64,000 bases of DNA, from the NCBI GenBank assembly GCA_013180625.2, contig SNVD02003473.1:118580-182579 (forward strand), in the 5' to 3' direction. The stretch comes from Boswellia sacra. Taxonomy: Eukaryota > Streptophyta > Magnoliopsida > Sapindales > Burseraceae. Both the position numbers and the translations under genes were made by a program. Shown here one piece after another: positions 47,445 to 58,645 of the stretch. Positions within the stretch are counted from its first letter, which is position 1, and each line of letters begins with the position of its first letter. A model generated the notes under the pieces. That model worked only from the letters and a program-made list of their open reading frames with translations, had not been told where the DNA came from and ran no database searches.

Positions 47445-47765
47445 TTAGAGCCCAATTTGGATTGTTTTACTATAATCAACTTAAAATAAATTGCAAAATG
47501 TTTGGCAACCAAATTTAGAAAATTGATTTGCTTTTCAACGGTAGTATAAAAGTATTTAACTTTGTTTTAAATGTTTGCATAGATAATTTTGTTAAAAGTT
47601 TGATTATCGAAGTCCCTACTCTTGATATTCTTTTGCAAAATGGATTATTTTATAATCAGCTTGAAAGCTACTCGCTTTTAAAATATTTTGCCAAACACTT
47701 AAAACTGTTGTAACTTAAGAAAATAAGTGATTATTTCTTAACCTATCGCACTACCAAACTGGTAT
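47445..47765. mobile_element. Possible MITE, about 320 bp
   Basis: The edges TAGAGCCCAATTTGGATTG and (reverse complement) CCTAATACCAGTTTGGTAG are imperfect inverted ends of the GGCCC.GTTTGG type seen in plant MITEs. The interior has paired AAAATATTTTGCCAAACACTT and CAAAATGTTTGGCAA motifs. No clear target duplication. Confidence 0.4.
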
Positions 47766-48059
47766 TAGGTTGTTGTGAAATCATATGGGAATCTTCTTTT
47801 TCTTTTGAGAAATGAGTAAACATGTTATCCTCCTCTAGAAACATATTCGTTATGTCAGTTTATTATGCATGTAGTGATGGTTTTGTTTTAATTTAGTATC
47901 ATGTAGATAGCTTTTATTTAGCAAGAAGAACGTACCTTACAGAATTTCAGTTGCAAAAAGTTCATAATCAATGGTACTCCAGAGAAGATGAGGTAGTGCC
48001 GGTTCAATTAACTCCTCTAGTACAATCTGTTCCGAAATGTGATTCCCATGTTGTGATGA

Positions 48060-48272
48060 CATCAAGATAACCAGAGCTAGTCAACTGGAATGCCATATTT
48101 GTTGTTATGGCGCTTCCATGGAGAATACAGTGGTGAGTCGGGCTTGTTGAAGTTAAAAAGTCTTAGGGATCGAATCTCTGAACAGCAAAGTGCATGGCTA
48201 CTTTTGTTAATGGATGGTGGGTTCGACGTTGAGGTTTGTAAAGTAAGCACTGCACAACAGATGCCTACATGA
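48060..48272 (+). pseudogene. Second FAN1 VRR-NUC fragment
   Basis: The frame encodes STGMPYLLLWRFHGEYSGES, then LLKLKSLRDRISEQQ and SAWLLLLMDGGFDVEVCKVS, the C-terminal nuclease domain of FAN1. The catalytic Asp of MPD is Tyr, and ExK has become KLK, so it would be inactive. The two final exons are fused without the intron implied at 42954. Flanks match 37.2 kb upstream and 43.6 kb downstream, so it looks like an internally deleted copy of the same locus. Confidence 0.82.
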
Positions 48273-49555
48273 AGCCATATTGATTTGTTGAGAGTGCATG
48301 GAAAAAACTTGATGAACATCGCATTTTACCAGACGGAAGTTTGTTTCACCTTTTTTTTTTTTGGGACAGAATTAGGATCATTTCCTTTGCTTTCTTTAGC
48401 CATAATAGTTGAATTACATATATACTCGCGTAATTTACAAATGCTCACATCTTACTAAACAGGATATTTATTTTACAATCTTCAGGTTTTACTATTAAGA
48501 AAAATAAAAAAACTGTAACACATTATGAAATTTACAAAAAAAAAAAAAAAAAAATCTACTGCCTGCTCTTGATTTCAAATTGCGTTGCTTTTGCTTTAGT
48601 ACTTCTCCTTCCCCATCTTCTTGTATGCTTTCTCTCTTGCACATATGCAGTGAACTACTAGAGACATTGGTTTTTTGTTTTGGGGGTGCGGGGGGGCGTG
48701 GGTGGTGTGGGTGTGGGGGTGGGAGAAGAGGTCAAAGGAATTTTAATTTACGACTTCATGTCAAAACGAAATTTACAATGACCTTCGTATGTCAATTCAG
48801 AATGCAAAAAGCATAATTGTTTCGAATTTCATGTTAATACCAAACATTAATAAATACAGAGGTTAATAAATAAATAAAAAGATTGCTTATCCACTATTAA
48901 ATTAATAATTCAGATGATTTCCATCTCCAGTTGCAATGTGATCAACTGGTCTTTATACTTTCTCTGCGTGCAGTGTAACAATTTTTTCATATCAAGTCAT
49001 TGCCTCTGGTTGCCTGAAATTTTTAAGAAGCTAGAAGTGAAGCTTGCTTGTTTTTAAGAAGCTAGAAGTGAAGTGAAGCTTGTTTAGAAAGCAAAGGATA
49101 AATGAGATGTGTAAGAGCGACTTTGTCATCTGTATTATAATGTAATCAATTTAACCGGGTGGAATAGCTGAAAGCAAAGAGCAACTCCAAGGGCCCATCT
49201 TTGAATGTAGATCAAATTAAATTCGCTTCGACGCTTTAGGATTAAATATCTAAAGAGCTTTTTTTTTTTTATCAGAAATTATATTTGATAATAGTTAAAT
49301 ATTCAGAAATGGCTTTTGAGATTATCAATTAGCAAAGCGGGTCACGGGTTGACCAGCCATATGGTTATGGGCAATTCTACGGTTTTTTCCCAACCGGGCT
49401 ACATTTAATTAAGGGAATCTCGATAGTACGAGAAAACTTTACTAATAAAAAATTTAATTTTACACCTTAATAGGGGGAATATAATGATCCTCAAAATGCA
49501 TGTTATATACATAGGCAAAAGCAAAATTAAAACAACAATAGTACACTTGTTATGT
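48273..49555. other. FAN1 3' flank copy, G-rich tract and spacer
   Basis: 48.38-48.50 kb repeats the 43.55-43.65 kb flank. 48682-48723 is a G-rich tract (see finding). 49.0-49.09 kb has a short direct repeat, TTTTTAAGAAGCTAGAAGTG, twice. No coding sequence. Confidence 0.5.
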
Positions 49556-49559
49556 AATT

Positions 49560-50490
49560 TAGGTTGTGTTTGTTTCAATCATTTAACACTTTTTAGATCT
49601 AAACACTTTTTAGGACTTAATTTACACTATTTAATAGTATGTTTGTTTGCTCTTTTAGATACCACTTAAAAAAAATGGCAAGGGAATATTTTACCTTTAA
49701 TGTGACTTTTTTACCCTTATTGAAATGTAACATGTTTGTATTATATTTATACAATTCTTTAAAAATTGAAAAGTTAATAAAATTAAACCAAAATTCTTTT
49801 TCATTTAAATAATTAATATTAATTTTTTACAAATCTTTAAAAAATAAATATTAACTAAAATAAAATAAAAATTCTTTTTCATTTAAATAGTTAATATTAT
49901 ATTTCTTATAATTTTTTAAAAATTAAATATTTAATAAAATTAAATCAAAATTATAAATAATTATAAATTTAATATTTATTATATTTTAATTAATATTTTT
50001 TTAATTTGTAATTGAGTATATTTTTTTTAATTTATTCTTATCAATTATTAACCAAGTTTTCTTTAAATTAGTTATTTTAACTAAACTACCTTAATAAAAA
50101 TAACAAAACAATGTAACTGCCTAATCATCATGAAAGGTGTGCGTCATTTCCTTGTCGCGTTTGCGCTAGTGGCATTGGCCTTCACATTAGCCCTTACCTT
50201 TGACCCTAGCCCTCTTCAAGACTTCTGCGGATGGAAACTGAGAACGCAGCCAGGCGAGAAAGAGAGGAGGAAAAAATAATTGTAATCGTGTTTATATAGG
50301 AGGGTATTTTTAGTATTTTATATATTCAGATGTTTTTAATTACAAAAAGTGGTAATTTTTCACTTTTTAATTCAGACAAATATCACTTAAAATAAGTTAT
50401 TAGACACTAAAACAAACAAGAAAAAAATTTTAAACCACTTAAATCTATCTAGATTCAGATTTAAGTGGTTAAAACAAATAACCTCTTAGT
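49560..50490. mobile_element. MITE-like element carrying a germin-like fragment
   Basis: The left edge AGGTTGTGTTTGTTTCAA and right edge (reverse complement) AGGTTATTTGTTTTAACC are inverted, and further subterminal inversions (AACACTTTTTAGATCTAAAC; CTTAAATCTGAATCTAGATA) follow. No target duplication was identified, so the exact edges are uncertain. The interior is AT-rich except for the captured sequence at 50.13-50.28 kb. Confidence 0.55.
50130..50279 (+). CDS. Germin-like protein signal-peptide fragment, 49-aa ORF
   Basis: An ATG-to-TAA frame encodes MKGVRHFLVAFALVALAFTL, then ALTFDPSPLQDFC and an unrelated basic tail (GWKLRTQPGEKERRKK). This is the secretion signal and first mature residues of a germin-like protein, whose cupin domain would follow; only the 5' exon part is present. 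It sits in a MITE-like element, so it is a captured fragment. The frame is unbroken, so a short secreted or signal-bearing peptide is formally possible. Expression is unknown. Confidence 0.75.
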   Translation: MKGVRHFLVAFALVALAFTLALTFDPSPLQDFCGWKLRTQPGEKERRKK

Positions 50491-52291
50491 GTCAAATAAT
50501 AGTGTAACTTCCCAAATATGAAAATAATGAATAAGCAACACCTTTAAAAAATAATTAATTAAATGAGTAGTAATGTATTAAAGTATAAGAATCATGAACC
50601 TTACTTCTTCTACTTAAACCCCCTGTAATCATATAATTTAATAGAATTCAATAGGAAAGGTTGCTGCTTTTTAATCCTACATTTTTTGTTTCAAAAAATA
50701 TATTTGTATAATTCATTACTTTTTTTGGTTTGAGTTTGTAACTTTTTGTAAATGTAGCTAATAAGGTTGGCCCTCTAACTTAAAATTTGAATGCTCTGGT
50801 GCTTGCATTCATGAAAGACTCTTTAGAGATTGATTATTGCTTGAGAAAACCAACATCATCAACTAGGTAAGCATATTAGCTAAAATAGTTAAACTATTTA
50901 ATTCAAAAATCCATGAACCTTAAACTCTTTAAAAACAATAAACAATAGGATTAGTATACAAATCTTGTTCCTATATAAACTTGTTAAATATAAATTATTC
51001 TATTGTTGGTCAACCGGTAGTTGGAAAATTTATATATGGATACTACATAACAATCAAAATCAATTAATTTAGATGCTAAAATTAAGTCATCAAGTCTCAT
51101 AACTCATAAATTATATCTCTAAAATAAAATCTTAAATCTTAAAAGAATTATACAAGATAAATATTTACCTTGATGACTTGAATAATGTAGTAAAAAATGA
51201 GTCCAATTTTTTAGTTCCACCAAAGACAGTGAGAGATTGGTGCCGGAAAGATCAAAAAATGGTAAAAGAAAGCCTACCACAGTTTCAGACCATGTGGTTT
51301 TCGTGAAAAAGAGGGGTAAAAGAAATTGATAAAGTCAGTCTCAGGATTCTTCAAATTTTATATTCATTATTTGCCCTAGGGTTGTATTTGTTACAAATTA
51401 AAATTATAGTCGTGTTTGTAGAACTTTTCAATCGGGGTCATAGCCCGAGCTAGCCTACCAATGGATCCGCCTCTGCATACGGGTCCATTAATTGGCTTGT
51501 GATCAGGGATACGTCTGTCCGAGATGAAATTGAAGAGAAAGCTTTTAATTGGCTGTTTTTGAGAAAGAAAAGGACCTCAACCGAATAAATAAGGGTGCTG
51601 TTGATCTAATTTCTATTTGACTTTTAAGGATTTTTTGACACATCAATCTTTATTAGATATAAATGGTCAAGATTTGCTATTATTCTTTATTCATTATATT
51701 AATTTGTGTGATCACCAATCATATTTTTGAGAAAGATTAAGTAAATAAGGTTAGTAGAAAATCCTTGTCTCCTACGTGACGACTCTAAAAGGGCCATAAA
51801 CTACTGTCATACTTTGAAGCCGATACAAAGAGTGCAAGTAAATTAGATGGGTCTGAATTTGAATTTTAAGTCCAAGGTACTATAGCATTTCTCCCATTTG
51901 TTTGACATAAATGTTAAATTATTTGATTAATACACTCGGATTTGTTGAAATTAATTCTAACTTGCATCTTTTCCAGTGGGCTTATGTATTAATCAGTACC
52001 TTGTGGCATTTCAAAGATGTCAGTGCTTTGTGGTAAAGAATAAAGATCGATGTCCAACTTAAGTCAATTTTGAGAAAGTGATAGTTGTCATATTCTTCTT
52101 TAAAAATCTGTATTTACAACAAGCTTATTGTTATTATTATTGTTTTGCTTTAAAGATGTCTTATGGTAACAATTGATTAATGTGCTTAAAGATGTACATA
52201 TGTTTTTTCTATTTACATACAAAAATCTAAGAATATTTATTTTGCATCACTTCCTTGTTTTATTTTCAGCCTTCCCACCTCCTTGTTGAGC
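50491..52291. other. Intergenic with an hAT end remnant
   Basis: AT-rich. Around 51.43-51.47 kb the sequence CCAATGGATCCGCCTCTG resembles the GGATCCGCCACTG end of the hAT family represented at 25.4-26.3 kb, but no partner end was found. No coding sequence. Confidence 0.4.
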
Positions 52292-52300
52292 TATAAACAA

Positions 52301-52425
52301 AAGAAAATTGAAAAAATGGACACAATTAGGGACCCTTGATGAAATTCGGATGCATCCTGAAAAATTTTCATGCCATAGACACTTTATGGACAAAAAGACT
52401 CAATTACTCTTATATATTCAATTTT
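52301..52425 (+). repeat. Left terminal inverted repeat of the MULE
   Basis: About 125 bp, inverted relative to 58512-58636, with few differences (for example GGGACCC against GGAACCC). Confidence 0.92.
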
Positions 52426-52779
52426 TTCCCAAAACCTTATTTCCCTCTTCACTTAAAATTACCGAAACCCCTCGACACTGCTCGAAACGCAAACCGACAC
52501 AAGCATCGGCCGAGAATAAAAGCAAGACGACGCAGACAAAAGCACCCATCGACACTAAGGTACGTTTATTCGTCGGTTTTTTCGTACTTTAGTGATTTAT
52601 TTGGTTTTTTCATTTGTCGTTAGATTTGTGTTAGTTTTTAGGGTATTTGAATTAGGGATTTGTGTTTCTGTCAGATTTGTGAACTTATTCTGTGTTTTTG
52701 GGGATAAATCTAGTGTTATTAGGTGATTTTTGTGGTTTGATATGTATAAAAACTGTGAAAATTGACGGGCTCGGTCGCA

Positions 52780-53375
52780 AGGTAGACGATGGTCGAGTGT
52801 CGGATATGTCAAGATATGTCGGATATCCGACACTCGACCATCGGATGAAAGTGAAAACAATTTTGTCGAGTGTTGGATACATCATTCGAAGAGTCTACAG
52901 TGTCAGATTTTGCATCCGACACTTGACAAAATTGTTTTCACTTTCATCCGACATGTCAAGTGTCAGTTATCTGTCACATCTCGAGTGTCGGATGAAGAAT
53001 CTGACACTGTAATCTCTCTTCGATGATGTATCCGACACTCGAATTCGACTCTCAACAAAATTATTTTCACTTTCATCCGACATGTCAAGTGTCAAATGAA
53101 CAATTTTGTCGTGTGTCGAATGCAAAATCCGAAGAGTTTACAAATCCGACACTCAACAAAAATGGTTTTCACTTTCATCCGACATGTCGAGTGCCGGCTA
53201 TCTGACACATCTCGAAACTCTTCGATGACGTATCCGACACTCGACAAAATTGTTTTCTCGAATGAAAGTGAAAACAATTTTGTTGAGTGTTGGATTCGGG
53301 TGTCAGATACATCATCCGAAGAGTTTACAGGATCCGACAGTTTTGTCGAGCTTTGTCGAGTGTATCAAGCGTTTA
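52780..53375. repeat. Hairpin-rich TCGAGTGTCGGA repeat block
   Basis: 52787-52807 and 52823-52843 are perfect 21-nt inverted arms around a 15-nt loop. Larger modules (TCGGATGAAAGTGAAAACAA then TTTTGTCGAGTGT) occur in one orientation at about 52841 and 53261, and in the other at about 52917, 53050, 53150 and 53231. The block lies between the left TIR and the DUF1985 start. Confidence 0.88.
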
Positions 53376-53461
53376 GACAGTTTGCTTGTTTTAGCCTTGT
53401 TTTTTGGCGTCTTTGCATCATATATAACTATAACAGATTTTGTTTTTGCAGGTTGAAGCAA

Positions 53462-55800
53462 ATGGCAAGTGAATTTGGACTGTCCTTCACCATGAAGACA
53501 CCGTATGATGAGCACTACCATGTAGGGGTGGGATTCGTGTCGTGTCGTGTCGACCCATTTAATTATTCGTGTCAAAACATGAAACCCAAACCCACCCGAT
53601 TATTAAACGTGTTACCCACGTGTCGTAATCGTGTCATATTTAATTCGCATAATTTACTTAATTGTTTAACTTAGTTATACATAATATATTATATTTTCTA
53701 TATTTAAATCAATTAAAATTATTTTTAAAATATAAACCATTGTTAGTATAAAATATTATTAAAATCATCATAATTTATTATTTTAAAAATTAATTTATTT
53801 TATAGTATAAAAATTTCAGTTTTATAATATATATATTGTAAGTAGGTAATAATTTATATCATTGAATGAATTTATATATTAAGGATATACAAAATATATT
53901 TAACTATTCGTGTCATTAAACGGGTTGGCGTGTTGAATACCTTCAACACTAACCCGACCCATTTATTAATCGTGTAGCGTGTTCGTGTCGTGTTCGTGTC
54001 GTGTTCGCGGGTCGTGTCAAAAATTCCCACCCCTACTACCATGCGGTGATCATAAACTTGGCAAGTTTGAACTGTATACAATGGATTCGCGCGCATTTGA
54101 GTGCGAGGCAACAAGACATGTTTCGTAATACATGTTTTGGGTTTCTTTTAGACATTCGGGAGTTGTCCTTTCCATCTCAGTTGGTGCACAATGTGCTTAT
54201 GTGGGAGGTTAACACAGTGGGCTACGATGAAGAGATGTGGTTCCTTATTGAAAGTAAAAATATGGTTTTGAACTACAATACAGTTAAAAAATAAAATTTC
54301 TTTTTTCAACATCTAGTATTTGTAGTTATTTTTTTGTTACCATTATTAGCATCTTATATTTTTTTTCCTTCTTTGTAGGAAGACTGATTTGTTTTTCTAC
54401 CCACGAGTATGGTTTGGTTACCGGATTGACCTTTGCATCCACCGTGCCACCAATACTGACTGTCTTGAATCCGTGCCCTTTGTTGGATACGTATTTCGAT
54501 GGCGAGGACATGGAGCTCAAGGAATTCTATGCGAGACTTCGCAAATTGAATGTCTCAGCTATGCCAGACAAGGATGTTGCGAAGCTGACCTTGTGCTACG
54601 TGCTGGAGCGTTTTTTCATGGCACAGGATCGACGCCGAATTGTCTCCCATATGTAGTTGAATTTTGTCAACACGCTAGATGATTTTAACAATTATCCATG
54701 GGGATCGGTGTCTTTTGATAAGACACTTAAAGGAATGAAAAATGCTTTAGCCGGGAGGTTAGAAAAGTACAAGAAGCGAGCCAAAGCGAAGACAGGCCAA
54801 GTAGAGAGATATAACTTAGAAGAGTGTCCCTATGCTATTCAGGTACATACTACAAAACATGTGTGTTGGCATGTTTTTTTTTCTTTGGCGCACAAATTTA
54901 AATACATAGTGTCACTAAAAAACCCTTATGTTATTAAGGTTTGGTTATACGAGGCCGTGCCGTTCATTGGCGAGACATATGGGCGAGTGGGCAAGGACTT
55001 GGAGGGGAAAATACCGCGCTTGTTGAAGTGGGAGACAAAGAAGACCCTGTCAAAGGACATCATCAAACGTGATATCCTGCTGGTTAGGAGGCAGGTATGT
55101 AAGGTTCCCCTGTCTTATGAACTTTTCCTGTTTTCGATCATAGTGAATCACTGTTTAATTTTATCGAATCACTGTTTAATTTGATGGATTATTTGTTGAC
55201 GCAGACTCGTCCACTCGTCGTTTTGGAGCCATCTAATACAGAGCAGAGGACACAGTGGTATTTTAGGTTCGCTCAAGTATTTGGCATCCGGAGAGGTGCA
55301 CATGTAGCCTGGCGACATCTGTGGATGCTCCTTTAATGCCCGATGAGAGGATTAAGCTACTTCTGACAGAGCATCCATCAGCTTCACCTCCTGCTAGTCA
55401 GAGTTTCCCTATTCGACCTAATGTAGGGCCAGCCAGAGACACAACCGGTCGTAAGGGTGCTCTACCTCCTGCTGGTCAGAGTTCCCCTATTATACCTAAG
55501 GTGGGGCAAGCCGGAGCCACATCTAGTCCTAGGGTGAATGTGTACGGTCTTCGTCGCCTGCTTCCCCCCCTGTACGTCCAGCACACGGTCATGAGGATCC
55601 TTTCGGAACTCATCCTTTTGGACATAGTCCCATCGATAGTCTTGATATAGGGGCAGACATGGACAAAGCCTTTTCCCTAGCAGTCCTGCACCTACCAGGT
55701 TTGACAGCTATGGTCCTGGAGTCAATTCGATTCCTCCATCGGGTCGTGCGACCACCTACCGTAACAGTTCCCCCTTGTACACGATGTCCCTTCAAGCTCG
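53462..55800 (+). pseudogene. DUF1985 gene of the MULE, interrupted by an hAT
   Basis: ATG at 53462 follows a tttttgcag acceptor and encodes MASEFGLSFTMKTPYDEHYH, where a 513-bp hAT interrupts the frame. The frame resumes after the 8-bp duplication with INLASLNCIQWIRAHLSARQ, MFRNTCFGFLLDIRELSFPS, QLVHNVLMWEV and DEEMWFLIES. After an intron, a tttgtag acceptor near 54378 leads into THEYGLVTGLTF, LNVSAMPDKDVAKLTLCYVL and, past an in-frame TAG near 54655, NFVNTLDDFNNYPWGSVSFD. A third exon (about 54940) gives VWLYEAVPFIGETYGRV and KIPRLLKW, and a fourth (from about 55204) TRPLVVLEPSNTEQRTQWYF. This is the DUF1985 domain normally followed by a Ulp1-like Cys protease; that domain is missing, and sequence passes into the 3' end of mudrA. 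Confidence 0.85.
53523..54035 (-). mobile_element. 513-bp non-autonomous hAT element (copy B)
   Basis: The ends TAGGGGTGGGATTCGTGTCG and TCCCACCCCTA are inverted. The 8-bp duplication CTACCATG is perfect (53515-53522 and 54036-54043). It is homologous along its whole length, in opposite orientation, to 8130-8642, including identical length. It lies within the first exon of the DUF1985 gene, so it inserted after the host MULE arrived. Confidence 0.95.
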
Positions 55801-55849
55801 AATGTAAGTATTGAGAATTTAGATTCGTATACTTATCTCCAACAATATC

Positions 55850-57798
55850 TTGTCCTTGAGAGTTGCATTCAGGTTACCCTTCAGATGATGAGTGCGCAAT
55901 CCATGCAGTGCATAAAGGAAAACTGCTATAATAGCTCGTTCAATGCTCCGAGGATGGTCAAAAATGAAAACAAGATCTCAGATATTTTGTATAACATGAT
56001 CATGCAACTGTCTCATGAACCAGGTCTAGGAGTCATCATTTTCAGAATGCCCAACTCCAAAGGCCAAGGGGTATATTTGCTTATTTATATCCATACAAGA
56101 AGCCAAAAACATTGTACCTTTATATTTTCATTTCAAAAAAGAACCATCAACTGCGATAACTGGCCTAATTGATGATGCAAATCCAGCAATAGAGGCCCCC
56201 ATACTCATGAAAAAGTATATAAAACGGTTGTTGTCATCGGTTTCTAAAGAAGTTTTGGTCCCCGGGTTTGCTTTCTCAATCATGTACATGTACTGGGGGA
56301 GTAGTGTGAATGATTCCTCATGAGATCCGTAAAGCTCTTACAAAGCTACCTATTTTACCTTCCATGTCTTGTTGTATGTGATATTAACACCCAATGACTC
56401 CTGAACATTAGACATAATATCCTTTGGATGATATATTCTCGATGCCTCAACGAATTTACTCTTAGTATGTTTGCCAATGACATGTGTAGTTGCTTGTTTG
56501 TGATTTGGGTGAAGTCCGGCTTCGGAGCATGTGTGATGATTCTTATATTTTTTCACTTGGAAGAAATATGAATCGACTGCCTTTGTGGCACGTAAATGCC
56601 ATTTACAAGATTCAGCGTGGCAGATAGCCTCAAACCTTGTTGCATTAGAGTTCCTCACCTTGAATTAAAAGTTTTGTCTTAGTGCCAAATTCGATAACTT
56701 CTCACGAAGCTCTGTTTTGCTGTTAAACATCTGTCCAACCCCAACCTCAATCCCGTCAACTACAAACGAGGAAGCATCATCGCCATCTGTGGATGATGAA
56801 TGCACAATAGGCGGCATCCACCTGAATGTGGTAGCCCGACGATTGTTATTCTCAGAGCCCAAATTCGCTTCTTCATGTCTATGATTTGCATCCATTTTCG
56901 ACTTATTATTCGACACCAGATCTTGCTGATGTTCGTATACTAGAGCAATAGGTGCGGAGCGAATTGGAGAAGGAACGGTAAACAGCACATCCTGGTTCAC
57001 ATCATTCAAGATCTCCGTCTATTCATCATTATCAAAATGCGAACCGTCTACATCCTGGCCATCAATAATAAAATCATCCAAACCCTTAACATCATTCTCA
57101 GTATGAATAGTGCAATCATCATTGTCATCGTCAACATGCTCACTAACATCATCACTACCATCATCATTATCTTCGTAATCTTCATCACCACCATCGTCAT
57201 CATTAACATCATCACTAGCATAACTAACATCAATATTACCTAAACTCTCAAACTCTCTAATGCTATCAAGATGACGTACCAATCTCGATGGCATCGACGG
57301 GGGCACCCCTTCTTCATTTTCAACTAAGATCCCACCTGACTCATGCCCTAAATACTACTCAAACTCAATGCAAACGTCATCATTCAATTGTGGTTATGCA
57401 CAAACAAGAGTGGACTCACTTAATTGGTTGTTTCCAGTTACTGAGCGAAACATAGAGGGATGACAAGATCTTTGTCGCCAACGTACTGTATCAGATCCTG
57501 CCCTCTGTCTTCGCTTCTCCCTATCTTCAACTTTGACAATTAATGGTGTATACAACTGTTGGTCCTCCAAACAATGTTGTATAAAGAAAAAAACATCGTC
57601 ATCAGTCTTAATAGGAGTCGGCATTGGCAGAAGACACTTAAAAACAAATTTAACCTCTAAACTGATTTTATGCTTACAAAGATCCCAACCCATTCCAGTA
57701 CTAATACAGTCAACCAACTCATTATAGGTAGTAGACCTACAAATTATCAATGGCTTCGCCCTCCCACCGGTGTATAAATAACCACCATTCCCTTGCAT
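55850..57798 (-). pseudogene. mudrA-type MULE transposase, with stops
   Basis: The frame starts MQGNGGYLYTGGRAKPLIIC (ATG at 57798). It passes through an acidic Asp-rich segment (about 57240-57090) and VGVGQMFNSKTELREKLSNL, then the MuDR zinc-finger DNA-binding region FEAICHAESCKWHLRATK...HTC. The MULE transposase core follows: RPVIAVDGSFLK (first catalytic Asp), YPLAFGVGHSENDDS, DLVFIFDHPRSIERAI (second Asp; the usual SDR is FDH) and HGLRTHHLKGNL. In-frame stops occur after STLVCA, within CIEFE*YLG, before TEILNDV, after LRQNF, after TWKVK, after SFLK, after NDDS and after IQNI. Sequence past the HHLKGNL region, including the third acidic residue and the SWIM zinc finger, is missing. It is convergent with the DUF1985 gene. 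Confidence 0.88.
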
Positions 57799-57934
57799 AG
57801 TCTAAGAATCATTGTATAGAATAAGTATGCGTAAAGTTTTCATATCCTGCATGATAGAGAAATATCATATAAGTCCGTGGACAAAAAATCATTACAAAAT
57901 TGCTTACAAAAAAGCACAAAAACGACATTTCTAC

Positions 57935-58200
57935 CTAAACGTTCGACAAAACTCGACAAAAAAACTTGACACTCGACACTGGACACTCGACAACCATCTC
58001 GACACGTGACGCATGACGATCGACGCTCGACTAACGAGATACCCATGTACTCGACACACAAACTTGACGAAATTTACATCCACTCAACGCACTATCATGA
58101 CAATCGATCCTAGACTCGACACAACCCCTAGACACTCGACATGACTATCTGACATGTTGAGTGTCTATCCGACACAACCCCTTGACACTCAATGTAGCTC
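57935..58200. repeat. CGACACTCGAC-rich block near the right TIR
   Basis: Short irregular repeats of CTCGACA and GACACTCGAC (for example ACTTGACACTCGACACTGG) mirror the motif of the left block, about 300 bp inside the right end. Confidence 0.8.
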
Positions 58201-58511
58201 GACAAATCTCTTCTTCTTCTCCGTCGACTGCGATATCAAATTTTCTCACAACGAATGCCAATTTCCAACAAATGTTGACAAAACCACACTATCTCTAACC
58301 TTAGTTCACATACATATCTCCTATTTTAAGCTACATCATGCGGTTGACAGTTACCAAAACAATAAATAACCAAAACATTACAACCTACTGAAATTTTCAA
58401 GCCATTTAGAGAGAGAAAAATGAAAGTTTTTCTTACCTTGTTGCTCAACTTTAGTTGTTGAAGATTGTTTCAGACAATAATGAGTATACTTCTTTTTTTT
58501 TTCTAAATTCA

Positions 58512-58636
58512 ATTATATAAGGGTAAGGGTAATTGAGTCTTTTTGTCAAGAAAGTGTCTATGGCATGAAAATTTTTTCAGGATGCGTCTAAATTTCATCA
58601 AGGGTTCCTAATTGTGTCCATTTTTTCAATTTTTCC
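58512..58636 (-). repeat. Right terminal inverted repeat of the MULE
   Basis: Inverted partner of 52301-52425. Confidence 0.92.
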
Positions 58637-58645
58637 TATAAACAA

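Larger units (their letters stand above)
52301..58636. mobile_element. 6.3-kb MULE with DUF1985 gene and mudrA (Ki-MULE-like)
   Basis: Long terminal inverted repeats (about 52301-52425 and 58512-58636) share GAAAAAATGGACACAATTAG, GACCCTTGATGAAATT-like and TTTTCATGCCATAGACACTT. The 9-bp duplication TATAAACAA is perfect on both sides (52292-52300 and 58637-58645). Inside are a plus-strand DUF1985 gene, a convergent minus-strand mudrA and CGACACTCGAC-rich repeat blocks next to both TIRs. DUF1985 plus Ulp1-type genes carried by MULEs are known from the Kaonashi group; here no Ulp1 protease domain remains. Both genes carry stops, so the element is dead, but its ends are intact. Confidence 0.93.

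Noticed and set aside
52787..53375. Transcription terminator or bacterial attachment site from the strong inverted repeats
   Set aside because: The repeats lie inside a plant MULE and are long alternating modules, not a single stem with a T-run.
57048..57243. Met/Val-rich open frames on both strands over the acidic mudrA segment
   Set aside because: They are shadows of the Asp-codon-rich (GAT/GAC) stretch of the transposase frame in other frames.
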